A stretch of 64,000 nucleotides of DNA from positions 1,612,001-1,676,000 of the forward strand of contig CAVWLB010000010.1 in assembly GCA_963755695.1 (NCBI GenBank), written 5' to 3'. Source of the DNA: QHWT01 sp963755695 (lineage in GTDB: Bacteria; Acidobacteriota; Vicinamibacteria; Vicinamibacterales; 2-12-FULL-66-21). The notes beneath the pieces were generated by a model. The model had not been told where the DNA came from. It saw nothing but the letters and a program-made list of their open reading frames with translations, and did no database searches. Of the stretch, positions 27,430 to 36,965 are shown piece after piece. Every line of letters begins with the position of its first letter. The first letter of the stretch is position 1. A program made the position numbers and the translations under genes.

Positions 27430-28265
27430 CGGCGCGTCACCGTCGCGGGATGGATCCAGTCCGCATAGAGATTCGGCCGGCGGTCGCGGAGGAACAACCG
27501 GCGCGCATGCGAGGCCGCCGCGGTCGACAAATCGACGTCCGCATAGAGGATGTGATCCTTCGCCGCCGGCGCCCGGGCGATCACCCGCCCGTTGGGAGCG
27601 CAGACGAAAGATTCACCGGAAAACACCAGATGGTCTTCCTTACCGACGCGGTTACAGAGCGCCGTGTAGTAGCCGTTTTGAAAAGCGGCCACCTGCAGCT
27701 CCGCTTCGTACAAGCCTTCCGGCCACTCGCCGGCAACTCCGGCCTGCGGCACGACGACGAGATCGGCGCCGCCAATTGCGAGAGCGCGCATGTATTCCGG
27801 GTAGTGCCGGTCGTAGCAGATCGCCACGCCAAGCCGCCCGTGCTGAGTGTCGTACACCGGCGCTCCCGTGTCGCCGGGGGTGTAGTACCCCTGCTCGTGG
27901 AAACACGTGTAGTCCGTGATGTGAATCATGCGCGTCCGGCCGAGCAGCCGGCCGTCTGTGTCGATCACCGGCGAGCAGTCGAACGCGCGGCCACCGTCAC
28001 GTTCATACAGGTTAAGAACGACCACGATCCGGTGTTGGCGCGCGCGCTCCGAGAAGGCGTCGGTGGTCGGGCCCGGCACCGGCTCGGCGAGGATCAACGA
28101 ATCGGAAGATGCAGGACGCTGCGGATGAAAGCGCTCGAAGGCGAGCTCGGCAAAGACAATGATCCGGGCCCCGGCGGCTGCGGCCTCATCGATTGCAGAC
28201 AGTCCCCGACGGACGTTCTGGGATTTGTCGGGAGTCGCGTGTTGCTGGACCAGGCCGATCTTCAC
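27426..28265 (-). CDS. Carbon-nitrogen hydrolase (nitrilase superfamily), catalytic Lys replaced
   Basis: 279 aa, full length for N-carbamoylputrescine amidase-like enzymes. The catalytic Glu (VFAELAFERF) and Cys nucleophile (GVAICYDRHYPEY) are present. The segment that normally reads RKxH reads TRMIHITDY, so Met stands where the catalytic Lys is expected. TPGDTGAPVYDTQHG follows normally. It could be a member with altered chemistry or an unusual alignment of the triad. It is the first gene of a three-gene minus-strand run with the lipocalin-like and lipoprotein genes. Confidence 0.82.
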   Translation of the reverse strand: MKIGLVQQHATPDKSQNVRRGLSAIDEAAAAGARIIVFAELAFERFHPQRPASSDSLILAEPVPGPTTDAFSERARQHRIVVVLNLYERDGGRAFDCSPVIDTDGRLLGRTRMIHITDYTCFHEQGYYTPGDTGAPVYDTQHGRLGVAICYDRHYPEYMRALAIGGADLVVVPQAGVAGEWPEGLYEAELQVAAFQNGYYTALCNRVGKEDHLVFSGESFVCAPNGRVIARAPAAKDHILYADVDLSTAAASHARRLFLRDRRPNLYADWIHPATVTRR

Positions 28266-28280
28266 ACGGAAGATCGTAAT

Positions 28281-28652
28281 TCAATTGCGTTCGGAGGCGA
28301 TCACAATCCAGTGCGCGGTCCGCTGCGCGCCTGACTGGGTAAACCGCACCTTCGCACGCCGGCCGCGGTGTGCGGCGAGCTCGGCTGCCGTGAGGGTGCG
28401 CGAGCCCAGCCTGATGACCGCATCGGTCGCCAGCGTGAAGGTGACCCGCTCCCCCTTGGTTTGTAGCACGAGTCGACGTGCGGCTTCTTCGAAGGCGTCG
28501 ATGATACCGATGATTGACGATTCCGCCGGAAGAACGGCGGCGGCGACGCGCGATTCGCTGATCGGCACGGTGCCGGCGAACGGATCCGCAATCGCGGGCG
28601 CTTGCGCGGTTGCAGCGGCCGCCGTCACGAGCAACGTGGCGATAAGTGGCAC
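28281..28652 (-). CDS. Small exported protein of unknown function
   Basis: About 123 aa from a GTG at 28652, giving the signal peptide VPLIATLLVTAAAATAQA. The mature part (GTVPISESRVAAAVLPAESS, GERVTFTLATDAVIRLGS, AHRGRRAKVRFTQSG) looks like a small beta-rich domain. A longer ORF starts at 28742 but lacks signal features. I do not recognise the family. Confidence 0.55.
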   Translation of the reverse strand: MPLIATLLVTAAAATAQAPAIADPFAGTVPISESRVAAAVLPAESSIIGIIDAFEEAARRLVLQTKGERVTFTLATDAVIRLGSRTLTAAELAAHRGRRAKVRFTQSGAQRTAHWIVIASERN

Positions 28653-28857
28653 GAGGGGTCCCTGGAAATGCCCGCCGGCTTCGCAGTCGGGAGGAGTTTG
28701 ACCGGAGAGTCCAGCCGTGTCGCCGCTAGGCCGGGCGGGCATCTTCCGTGATCACAATCCGGGTGCCACCGGGAGCCGCTCCCGTTAGAATGGCGCAAAA
28801 CGCTTGTCTGCAACGACTTCTCTCCATCCGGCTTCCGAGCCAACGACCGCCGAACTC

Positions 28858-30396
28858 ATGCAGGCGCGCCCCATCGTGGCGAATGTGCGCTCGCTCTCGC
28901 TGCGGGCACGACTGGCACTGCTCATCACGCTGGCGGTCGCGTTGGTCCTCGGGGTCCAGGCGATTATTGAAATCAGCGTGTTCGAGCGCGCCGTACAGCG
29001 CGATCTCATGGAGACGGCGCGGCTGACCGCGGTCGCGGTCGCCGACGATTTCGAATTGCGCCGTGAGCCGGTCGACGTCGGGGCCGTGGGCGCGATGCTC
29101 CACGAAGTGGCCGGCAGCGCTCCCTCGATCAGGACGATCTCACTGGTCCAAGTCGATGCCGAAGGTCCTCACCTGCTCGCCAGCACCTCATCGGACGAAC
29201 GACCGGAAGCGTTGGCCGCCGCGGTGCAGGCTGCCAACCGTCACGAGACGGTTGTCGTCGACAATCCCAAGGGGATCGGGATCACGGCCGTACCCGCGCT
29301 GCGAGATGGCCGGATCGTCGGCAGCGCGGTCGTGACGGTTTCGCTTGGCGCCATCGCGCAGCTGCGAACCAAGGGAAGACGGGTTACGCTGCTCTTCGCA
29401 CCGATCGCCGTGCTGCTTCTGACCCTGCTCATCGACTGGTTCGCCCGACGGCTGATCCATCAACCAGTCGCGCGCATCCACCAGGCGATGCACCGCGCGG
29501 GACAAGGCGACTTTTCGGCGCGCGCATCGATCGTCCGTCCGGACGAGATCGGCGACGTCGCATCGGGCCTGAACGACATGCTCGCGCGGCTTCAGAACTT
29601 CAACGTCGCACTGCAGGACCGGGTCGAGGAAGCGACCGCCGAGCTGCGCGTTCGCAACCAGGAGCTCATCGAGAGCTACCACCGCGTGTTCGCGTTGCGT
29701 GAAGCACTGGCACGCGCCGAACAGCTCGCGGCGATCGGCCAAACCGCCGCAAGTGTGGCGCATCAGGTCGGTACGCCGCTGAATCTGATCTCCGGTTACG
29801 TTCAGATGACGCAGGAGGACGCCGCCGTCGATCCGCGCACCGCTCGTCGACTGACGATCGTGCAGGAACAGATCGCCAAGGTCGCCTCGGTCGTACGCAA
29901 CATGCTGGACCATGCGCGCCGGCCTGACACACGCTGGCCGACGGCGCTTGGCCCGCTCGTCTCGCGCGTCGGCGATGTCGCACGGCCGAAACTCGATGCC
30001 TCGAAGATTGCGCTTACGCTGGATCTCTCCCCAAATGTTCCATCGGTAGAGGCCAACGCCGAGGAGCTCGAACTGGCGCTCCTCAACCTGGTGAACAACA
30101 GCCTGGATGCGATGCCAGATGGCGGCTCGCTGACGATCCGGGTCACGAGCGCTCCCGGCCGCGTGCGGATTGAGCTCACCGACACTGGCGGGGGAATTGC
30201 GCCCGACCTGCTGCCGCGGATATTCGAGCCATGGGTGACCACGAAGGCGGCCGGCCGCGGCACCGGCCTCGGCTTGAGCATCACCCGCGATGTCATTGGC
30301 CGCCACGGCGGCACGATTGATGCGATCAGCGAACCTGGCCGCACGACTTTCACGATCGATCTTCCCGCCGCGACGCCGCGGCCTGCAGACGCCTGA
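28858..30396 (+). CDS. Membrane sensor histidine kinase with HAMP domain (NtrB-like)
   Basis: About 512 aa from ATG 28858; an in-frame TTG at 28804 is possible. Two membrane helices (ARLALLITLAVALVLGVQ and VTLLFAPIAVLLLTLLIDW) flank a periplasmic sensor. HAMP (HQPVARIHQAMHRAGQGDF), a coiled coil and the H-box SVAHQVGTPLNLISG follow, with Gln instead of the usual Glu after His. The ATPase boxes are NLVNNSLDAM, DTGGGI and GRGTGLGLSI. Its stop overlaps the regulator start by 1 bp. It pairs with the sigma-54 regulator downstream; the signal is unknown. Confidence 0.88.
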   Translation: MQARPIVANVRSLSLRARLALLITLAVALVLGVQAIIEISVFERAVQRDLMETARLTAVAVADDFELRREPVDVGAVGAMLHEVAGSAPSIRTISLVQVDAEGPHLLASTSSDERPEALAAAVQAANRHETVVVDNPKGIGITAVPALRDGRIVGSAVVTVSLGAIAQLRTKGRRVTLLFAPIAVLLLTLLIDWFARRLIHQPVARIHQAMHRAGQGDFSARASIVRPDEIGDVASGLNDMLARLQNFNVALQDRVEEATAELRVRNQELIESYHRVFALREALARAEQLAAIGQTAASVAHQVGTPLNLISGYVQMTQEDAAVDPRTARRLTIVQEQIAKVASVVRNMLDHARRPDTRWPTALGPLVSRVGDVARPKLDASKIALTLDLSPNVPSVEANAEELELALLNLVNNSLDAMPDGGSLTIRVTSAPGRVRIELTDTGGGIAPDLLPRIFEPWVTTKAAGRGTGLGLSITRDVIGRHGGTIDAISEPGRTTFTIDLPAATPRPADA

Positions 30397-31751
30397 TGGC
30401 CAGAATTCTTATCGTGGACGATGATGGCGAGACGTGCCGGTTCATGGCAGAACTGCTCGAACGGCCTGGACGCGAGCTTCGCGCCACGCAACGCGTCGAT
30501 GAAGCACTGCGTCTCGCCCGGGAGCAGTTCGACCTCCTGATCTCCGACATCAACCTCGATTCGCAGCAGAACGGCATGGATGTGCTGCGGGTGTTCAAAG
30601 AGGGGAACCCTTCGGGGCAGGTCGTGCTGATCAGCGGGTTCGGCACCCTCCAGACCGCGATCGAGGCGGTGCGCGCCGGCGCCTACGACTACATCAGCAA
30701 GCCATTCAACATCTCCGAGGTCAAGGCCACGGTCGAACGCGCGCTCGCCGACGCCGCAGCGCCCGCACGTATCGAGCGCCCGCGCTTCGACGTCGCTCCG
30801 CCCGGGCTGATCGGCCGTACCGCCGGCATGCTTGCCGTCTACAAGCAGATCGCGCACGCTGCCAACGCGAGCGCATCAGTTCTAATCGCCGGCGAAAGCG
30901 GCACCGGTAAGGAGCTTGTGGCCCGGGCGATTCACACCAACGGCCGCCGTTCGGCGCGCGCCTTCGTCCCGATCAATTGCGGCGCGCTCACCGAAACGGT
31001 ACTCGAGTCGGAACTGTTCGGGCACGCGCGTGGAGCGTTCACCGGCGCGGTGGCCGATACCAAGGGCATCTTCGAACAAGCCAATGGCGGCACGGTGTTT
31101 CTCGACGAGATCGGCGAGACCTCGGCGGCGCTCCAGGTCAAGCTGCTGCGCGTGCTGCAGGAAGGGGAGGTCCGTCCGGTCGGCGCGAGCCGGATCGTCA
31201 AGGTCGATGTGCGGGTGGTGGCGGCCACGAACGTGGATCTCGAACGCGAGGTCGCGCAGCAACGATTCCGTCAGGATCTCTTCTATCGTCTCAGCGTGAT
31301 CGTGATTCAGGTGCCGGCGCTGCGCGATCGCCGGGAAGACATCCCGCTCCTGATCGAGACATTTCTCGAGAGCGCCTGCAGCCGCGCCGGCCGCCGCGTG
31401 GAGCTCACGCCGGCGGCGATCGCCGCGCTCACCGCGTATCGCTGGCCGGGTAACGTTCGCGAGCTGGAGAACACCATCGAGCGGCTCGTCGTCTTCAGCC
31501 GTGGCTCGATCGTCGATCTTCCGGATCTGCCGTTCAAGGCGGCGGCCGGTCCCGACCTGCACGAACGCCTGTTCGCCGACCTGCCGTCGCTCGACGAGAT
31601 CGAGCGTCGCTACCTGCTCCATGTCATCGAGCAGGTCGGGGGCAACCGCACCCGCGCCGCCGAAGTGCTCGGCATCGATCGGCGCACGCTGTACCGCATG
31701 GCGGAACGGTTCGGTATCGACCTCACCGACGAGAAGCCGTCGGGGTCCTGA
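30396..31751 (+). CDS. Sigma-54-dependent response regulator (NtrC family)
   Basis: 451 aa. The receiver (ILIVDDDGETCRFMAE) has its phospho-acceptor Asp in LLISDINLD. The AAA+ domain has Walker A GESGTGKELVARAIH, the sigma-54 contact loop HARGAFTGA (canonical GAFTGA), Walker B GGTVFLDEIGE and arginine fingers in FRQDLFYRLSVIVIQVPALRDR. The C-terminal Fis-type helix-turn-helix is NRTRAAEVLGIDRRTLYRMA. It activates sigma-54 promoters on phosphorylation by the kinase encoded immediately upstream. Confidence 0.93.
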   Translation: MARILIVDDDGETCRFMAELLERPGRELRATQRVDEALRLAREQFDLLISDINLDSQQNGMDVLRVFKEGNPSGQVVLISGFGTLQTAIEAVRAGAYDYISKPFNISEVKATVERALADAAAPARIERPRFDVAPPGLIGRTAGMLAVYKQIAHAANASASVLIAGESGTGKELVARAIHTNGRRSARAFVPINCGALTETVLESELFGHARGAFTGAVADTKGIFEQANGGTVFLDEIGETSAALQVKLLRVLQEGEVRPVGASRIVKVDVRVVAATNVDLEREVAQQRFRQDLFYRLSVIVIQVPALRDRREDIPLLIETFLESACSRAGRRVELTPAAIAALTAYRWPGNVRELENTIERLVVFSRGSIVDLPDLPFKAAAGPDLHERLFADLPSLDEIERRYLLHVIEQVGGNRTRAAEVLGIDRRTLYRMAERFGIDLTDEKPSGS

Positions 31752-31847
31752 ACAATCGAAGGAGTCGAAAGACGACCGAGGTCTCGCAGCGTCAAAACAT
31801 CAATCGAAGGAACACGACCAAAAAGCGGTTGCCGCGTGACGCTCCGG

Positions 31848-32921
31848 TTACTGATCCCGTTTGAAATGCTTGTTGTAGGACTTCATCAGAATCTTGAAGC
31901 GGCGCTTCTGTTCGAGCTGCGCCCGCTGATCCTGCTGGCGCAGCTGGAACGCCTGCTCCTGCTGCAGTTTGTGATAGCTCTCCAGGCGCGACGCTGACAG
32001 CGTGCCGGCGTCGACTGCGGCGGAGACCGCACATCCGGGTTCTCCCGCATGACGGCAATCGCGAAAGCGGCATTCATCGGCGAGCCTGTCGATGTCGCCG
32101 AACGCGTCCGCGAGCGCGTCGCCGGTGTCCCAGAGCTGCAGCTCCCGCATGCCCGGTGTGTCGATCAGGATTCCGCCGTGCCCCAGCAACACCAGTTGCC
32201 GATTGGTGCTCGCGTGACGGCCGCGGCCGTCGCTTTCACGTACTTCGCGCGTCCGAAACTGCTCTTCGCCGATGAGCGCATTCGCAATCGACGACTTCCC
32301 CACTCCCGACGAACCGAGCAGCGCCGCCGTGCGCCCGCGGCCGAGATGCTCGAGCAGCGGCACGACGGATTCGGGGCGTTTTGCCGATACCGCCACGACC
32401 GGAGCGCCTTGTGCGACCGGCTGCACTTCATCGAGGAACGGTGAAAGGTCGTCCACGAGATCAGCCTTGTTCAACACGATCACCGGGGAAGCGCCGCTGT
32501 CCCATGCGGTCAGCAGGTAACGCTCGATCCGACGCGGATTGAAGTCCCGATCGAGCCCCGAGACGAGAAACACGACGTCGATGTTGGCGGCAACTACCTG
32601 CTCTTCGGTCGGATCACCAGCGGCTCGACGGGAGAAGCGCGAGAAGCGCGGCAGAATCGCGCGGATGCGGGCGTCGCCGCCGGTTGACGCGGCATCGACC
32701 CCCACCCAGTCGCCCACGGCAGGATAATCGGCGCGGCCGCTTGCATGGTGCCGCAGCCGTCCGGCGATGCGCGCGAGTCGCTCCCCCTCCGGCGACAACA
32801 CCCGATAGATGTGAGTGTGCTCCAGGCTCACGCGGGCGGGAGACAGACCTGCCGCTTCGTGCGGCTCGAACGCCGCTGCGAGACTCGGCGACCAGCCCAG
32901 ATCCTCGAGTGCCGCCTTCAT
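31848..32921 (-). CDS. rsgA: Ribosome small-subunit-dependent GTPase RsgA
   Basis: 357 aa. It has the N-terminal OB-fold (VSLEHTHIYRVLSPEGERLA), then the circularly permuted GTPase with G4 NKADLV before G1 GSSGVGKSS and G3 DTPGMREL. The zinc-binding C-terminal domain is CRFRDCRHAGEPGCAV. It checks late 30S maturation. Length and motif order are normal. It is monocistronic, convergent with the NtrC-like gene and separated from it by about 96 bp of AT-richer spacer. Confidence 0.95.
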   Translation of the reverse strand: MKAALEDLGWSPSLAAAFEPHEAAGLSPARVSLEHTHIYRVLSPEGERLARIAGRLRHHASGRADYPAVGDWVGVDAASTGGDARIRAILPRFSRFSRRAAGDPTEEQVVAANIDVVFLVSGLDRDFNPRRIERYLLTAWDSGASPVIVLNKADLVDDLSPFLDEVQPVAQGAPVVAVSAKRPESVVPLLEHLGRGRTAALLGSSGVGKSSIANALIGEEQFRTREVRESDGRGRHASTNRQLVLLGHGGILIDTPGMRELQLWDTGDALADAFGDIDRLADECRFRDCRHAGEPGCAVSAAVDAGTLSASRLESYHKLQQEQAFQLRQQDQRAQLEQKRRFKILMKSYNKHFKRDQ

Positions 32922-32987
32922 ACTTTACGGAATGACGCGTCGCCAGCGTCAGGGCCCGATCCGGGATCGGGATTGACGATTGCCGTC

Positions 32988-35033
32988 CTACGCCAGCTGC
33001 CGCCAGCAGCGAAGCACTTCCGCGACGCTCCAGGCCTGGGCAACGCAGCCGCGCGGCAGGAACGGCGGTTCTGCGTCGAAGATCTCGCTGATCGATCCCA
33101 CACAAGCCTCGTTGAGATGCTGCTCGAATCCCTGCAGCAGCCGCCGTGCGCCGGCGCGATCATCGCCGTGCACCCTCAGCCAGGCATCGATGAAGGGCCC
33201 TATCAGCCATCCCCAGACCGTCCCTTGATGGTACGCGGCATCGCGCGCTCGCAGGTCGCCATAGTACCTCGGCTTGTAGTCGGGACTGTCTGGCGCGAGC
33301 GATCGGAGGCCGACCGGTGTGAGCAGGCGGTCCCTGACCGCGTCGACCACGGCCGGCCACCGCGCCCGGTCGAGCACGGGGTGCGGCAACGCGATCGCGA
33401 AGATCTGATTCGGGCGACAGGACGAATCGTCGCCGTGTTCACCGTCGACGACGTCGTAAAGATAACCGCCGCCTTCGAACCAGAAGCGCTTGTTGAACGA
33501 CTCCCTGGCGCGGCGGGCGTACTCCGCGATGCCGAGCCCTTCGCCACCGCCAAACTGCCTGGTCCACGATTCGAGCAGGCACAGGGCGTTGTACCAAAGG
33601 GCATTCAGCTCGACAGCCTTGCCGCGTCGCGGCGTGACGACCCAGTCGCCGACCTTCGCGTCCATCCATGTGAGCTGATAGCCCTCCGCCCCCTGCGTGA
33701 ACAGGCCGTCCGCAGGATCGATGTGAATGCCGAACCGCGTGCCGCGGAGATGGTGCTCGACGATGTCGATCAGCACCGGCAGGAGGGTGCGCAGCGTCTC
33801 TTCCTCGCCGGTGACTTGCGTGTACCGCTCGATCGCGTGGAAAAACCAGAGGGTCGCATCAGCGGTGTGATAGAGCCCTTCGCGGTCCCCTTCCGGGAAC
33901 ATGTTGGGGATCAGTCCGTCACGCACGTACTGGCCGAACGTCCTCAGGATATAGCCCGCCTCGCGCACACGACGCGGCGTCAGCGTCAGCCCCTCGAGGC
34001 TGATCATCGTGTCGCGGCCCCAGTCGGTGAACCAGTGATAGCCGGCAATCACCGTGCGCACTTCGTCACCCGCCGCTCGCGCGCGGGCGAATTCCTCGAT
34101 CCGGCCCGCCGGGCGAATGATGAACTGGTCTGCAGCGAGCACGAGCTCGGCGCCGAAAGGGTCCTCCTGAGGCACGCCGGATATCGAGAGAAGGCGCTCG
34201 CGGCGCTCGTGTTCGGCCGCTGCCGCGGCGCCCGGCGAGAGGGCAAGGATGGTGTCCCACGGCTCGGTCGACGCAATCAACGTGACCTCCTGGCCGACCT
34301 TCGCGTCGGCCCGAAAATAGCCCGGGCTCCACAGCGGTCCGACGCCGTGATAGCCGCGGCTCTCCTCCATGCGATATGGAACGTTCGGCGCGCCCTTCTC
34401 ATCCAGCGTGAGCGCCGCACATTCGCCGTGGAGCAGCATGCGCAAGACCGGGAGGTCCGGGCCGGCGGAGAGCTCGTAGTGACTTCCGGTCGCCGAGATG
34501 GTGTAGGCCTTGGCCGGCGACTCGTTCACATCCGCCTCGTGCGGGCGGAAGTGCACCGACGGCCGCAGGACGAACCGCAGCACGCCCGTGCCTTCCACTA
34601 CGCGGTAGGTCACATGGGATGTGTTCTGGCCGTGCGGCATCATCACGCGCTTCTCGATCATGAAACCGTTGAGCCGATACACCCATACCGGCAGCCCCAT
34701 CTCGAGCCTGAACTCGATCAGGTGCTCGTCGCGATCCGAGGTGTTGGGGCCGGCCACTTCGTCTTCATCACCAAGCCAGACGGCGCGGCGCTCGGGAAGC
34801 CGGACACGTTCGAGCAGGTGGTTCAACATGACGAAGCGTCCCAGCGGCGCCGGGAGCGCTGCAATCAGCAACCCGTGATACCGGCGGGTCATCACTCCGG
34901 CGACCGTGCCGGCGGCATAGCCGCCGAGACCGTTGGTCACGAGCCATTCGCGCCGTGGGGGACGCTCGCCGGCTTCAGCCGCTTCTTCCTCACGATCGCG
35001 CGGCCCGTGGATGGCCCGCGTCAGCTCACGCAT
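32988..35033 (-). CDS. Glycogen debranching enzyme (amylo-alpha-1,6-glucosidase family)
   Basis: 681 aa from ATG 35033; a longer in-frame start at 35201 has an unrelated Arg-rich extension. The N-domain begins REWLVTNGLGGYAAGTVAG, typical of archaeal/bacterial type GDE. The catalytic (alpha/alpha)6 barrel has AGYHWFTDWGRDTMISLEGL, DADATLWFF-like HTADATLWFFHAIE and AAYHQGTVWGWLIGPF. It removes alpha-1,6 branches from glycogen. The gap to treZ upstream is one base, so glycogen and trehalose enzymes are co-transcribed. Confidence 0.92.
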   Translation of the reverse strand: MRELTRAIHGPRDREEEAAEAGERPPRREWLVTNGLGGYAAGTVAGVMTRRYHGLLIAALPAPLGRFVMLNHLLERVRLPERRAVWLGDEDEVAGPNTSDRDEHLIEFRLEMGLPVWVYRLNGFMIEKRVMMPHGQNTSHVTYRVVEGTGVLRFVLRPSVHFRPHEADVNESPAKAYTISATGSHYELSAGPDLPVLRMLLHGECAALTLDEKGAPNVPYRMEESRGYHGVGPLWSPGYFRADAKVGQEVTLIASTEPWDTILALSPGAAAAAEHERRERLLSISGVPQEDPFGAELVLAADQFIIRPAGRIEEFARARAAGDEVRTVIAGYHWFTDWGRDTMISLEGLTLTPRRVREAGYILRTFGQYVRDGLIPNMFPEGDREGLYHTADATLWFFHAIERYTQVTGEEETLRTLLPVLIDIVEHHLRGTRFGIHIDPADGLFTQGAEGYQLTWMDAKVGDWVVTPRRGKAVELNALWYNALCLLESWTRQFGGGEGLGIAEYARRARESFNKRFWFEGGGYLYDVVDGEHGDDSSCRPNQIFAIALPHPVLDRARWPAVVDAVRDRLLTPVGLRSLAPDSPDYKPRYYGDLRARDAAYHQGTVWGWLIGPFIDAWLRVHGDDRAGARRLLQGFEQHLNEACVGSISEIFDAEPPFLPRGCVAQAWSVAEVLRCWRQLA

Positions 35034-35034
35034 G

Positions 35035-36957
35035 TCACTCCTCGGATCCAGCGGGACGCGCCTCGGGTGTGAACAACAGCGCACACCCGCCCGGGATTGT
35101 CCACGCCTCGTCAGTGTCGAGATCTGCGGTTCCCTGGCCGTCGTATTCGGGAGCTTCGCTGCTCCAGGCCAGGCGCCAGCACGCATTCGTGGGTGGCGCA
35201 ATCAGGGGTTCGCGCGCGGGAATGAGATCCAGATCGCAATCCAGGTTGACGACGACCAGGCGGTCGCCGTGCTGTGGATTGATGTAGCGCAATAGCAAGG
35301 CGCCCGGCCCGAGCACCGCTCCCTCAGGCCGCTGTAGCCCGGCGTGTGACAGAACGGGATCGTTTCGCCTGAGTGCCAGCAAGTCGCAATGAAACCTGTA
35401 TGCGCTTGCGTGCTGCGTGCGCTCGGACAAATCCAGCTTGCACTGCTCGAACGTCGCGATATCGGTCGGCGGCGGCAGCACCCGTCGAACCGCCTCGTCG
35501 TTCAGACTGGGAAACTGCGCGAGAAACTCGACCCGTCCGTCGCGCACCGCCGCCGCCAGGTCGGGTTGGTGGTCGGCGAAATAGAGAAAGGGTCGTGACG
35601 ACGAGAACTCTTGCCCCTGAAAGAGCATCGGCGTCGACGGCCCGAGCAGCAGCCAGGCGGTCATCGCCCGATAACGGGCAGGCGCAGCAAGCTGATGCAA
35701 CCGGCGTCCGAATGCCGAGTTCGCGACCTGATCGTGATTTTCCAGGTAGGTCACAAACGCGTGCGGCATGAGATCGAGGGCAGGCGTGCCGCGTCGCTGC
35801 TTCTGCCATGAGTAGTACTGGCCCTGATACAGGTACCCGAAGCGCGCACACGAGATCAGTTCCTGTGCGGTTCCAAGGTAGTCGCGGTAGTACGCCTCGC
35901 GTCGGCCGGTCAACGCCACGACCGCGGTGTGGTGCGCATCGTCATTCCAGAGGGCGTCCGCTCCGTAGCCGGCCGTCGACGTGCCGGCAGCCTGAGAGTC
36001 GCGTGCCGTCGGCGGCCGCACGATCCGCGTGTCCTGCGGCTCGTTCTCGGCAATGACGAGAATCGAGCGCGCGCCTGCTGCCTCCCGCGCACTCGACACG
36101 ATTGACTTGATGACGTGTTCCGGCGACGCATCATTGATGTCCTGGGTAGCGTCGAGGCGCAGGCCATCGAAATGGAATTCATCGATCCAATAGGCCGCAT
36201 TCTGGACGAAGAACTCCCGTGCCGGGGGCGGCCCCTCGAAGTTGATCGCGCGGCCCCAGTCGTTGGTGTATTTGTCGGTGAAGTAATCGGGCGAAAACTC
36301 CGAGAGATAGTTCCCGTCCGGACCGAGATGGTTGTAGACCACGTCGAGAATCACGCCGACACCGAGGGCGTGGGCGCGATCGACGAATGCGCGCAGGTCG
36401 TCCGGCCCCCCATACAGGCGTGTCGGCGCATACAGGCCGACGCCGTCGTAGCCCCAACCGAACCGCCCGGCGAATTCCGCGATCGGCATCATTTCGATCA
36501 CGGTGATTCCCATTCGCGCCAGTTCGTCGAGCTCGCGTACGGCCGCCGCCCACGTTCCCTCGCGCGTGAACGTGCCGACATGCATCTCGTAAATGACCTG
36601 TCCGTCGGGAGCGAGCCCTCCCCAGCCGCCGTCGGTCCAGCCAAACGTCGGATCGACGTATTGGGATGGTGCGTGCGGCCCCTCGGGTTGAAGGCGTGAG
36701 GCGGGATCCGGACGCAGGCGCTCCCCGTCCAGCCGAAACCAGTACCGTCCGCCGGCCCGGGCGTCGGGATCGAAACCGTTGAAGTGTCCGTCGGGCTCGC
36801 GCGTCAGGGACAACGTTCGAGCCGGCCGGCCCTCGTGCGCAAACGCCACCAGGTCAACGGTCCGGCACGCCGGCGCCCATACGCGAAGGTCCGCACCGCG
36901 TTGCTTTTGAAGTTCCGCGCCGATGGTGAGCCGGCGTCTGGAGTAAATCGGGCGCAT
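35035..36957 (-). CDS. treZ: Malto-oligosyltrehalose trehalohydrolase
   Basis: About 640 aa (ATG 36957; a TTG 12 bp upstream overlaps the kinase stop). The N-terminal E-set domain (GAELQKQRGADLRVWAPAC) precedes a GH13 barrel with VILDVVYNHLGPDGNY, the nucleophile in DGLRLDATQ, the acid/base in VIAENEPQDTR and FVTYLENHDQVAN. It releases trehalose from maltooligosyl-trehalose. The partner synthase TreY is not in the window. It lies between the hybrid kinase gene upstream and the debranching gene downstream. Confidence 0.92.
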   Translation of the reverse strand: MRPIYSRRRLTIGAELQKQRGADLRVWAPACRTVDLVAFAHEGRPARTLSLTREPDGHFNGFDPDARAGGRYWFRLDGERLRPDPASRLQPEGPHAPSQYVDPTFGWTDGGWGGLAPDGQVIYEMHVGTFTREGTWAAAVRELDELARMGITVIEMMPIAEFAGRFGWGYDGVGLYAPTRLYGGPDDLRAFVDRAHALGVGVILDVVYNHLGPDGNYLSEFSPDYFTDKYTNDWGRAINFEGPPPAREFFVQNAAYWIDEFHFDGLRLDATQDINDASPEHVIKSIVSSAREAAGARSILVIAENEPQDTRIVRPPTARDSQAAGTSTAGYGADALWNDDAHHTAVVALTGRREAYYRDYLGTAQELISCARFGYLYQGQYYSWQKQRRGTPALDLMPHAFVTYLENHDQVANSAFGRRLHQLAAPARYRAMTAWLLLGPSTPMLFQGQEFSSSRPFLYFADHQPDLAAAVRDGRVEFLAQFPSLNDEAVRRVLPPPTDIATFEQCKLDLSERTQHASAYRFHCDLLALRRNDPVLSHAGLQRPEGAVLGPGALLLRYINPQHGDRLVVVNLDCDLDLIPAREPLIAPPTNACWRLAWSSEAPEYDGQGTADLDTDEAWTIPGGCALLFTPEARPAGSEE

Positions 36958-36965
36958 CGGGCGCG

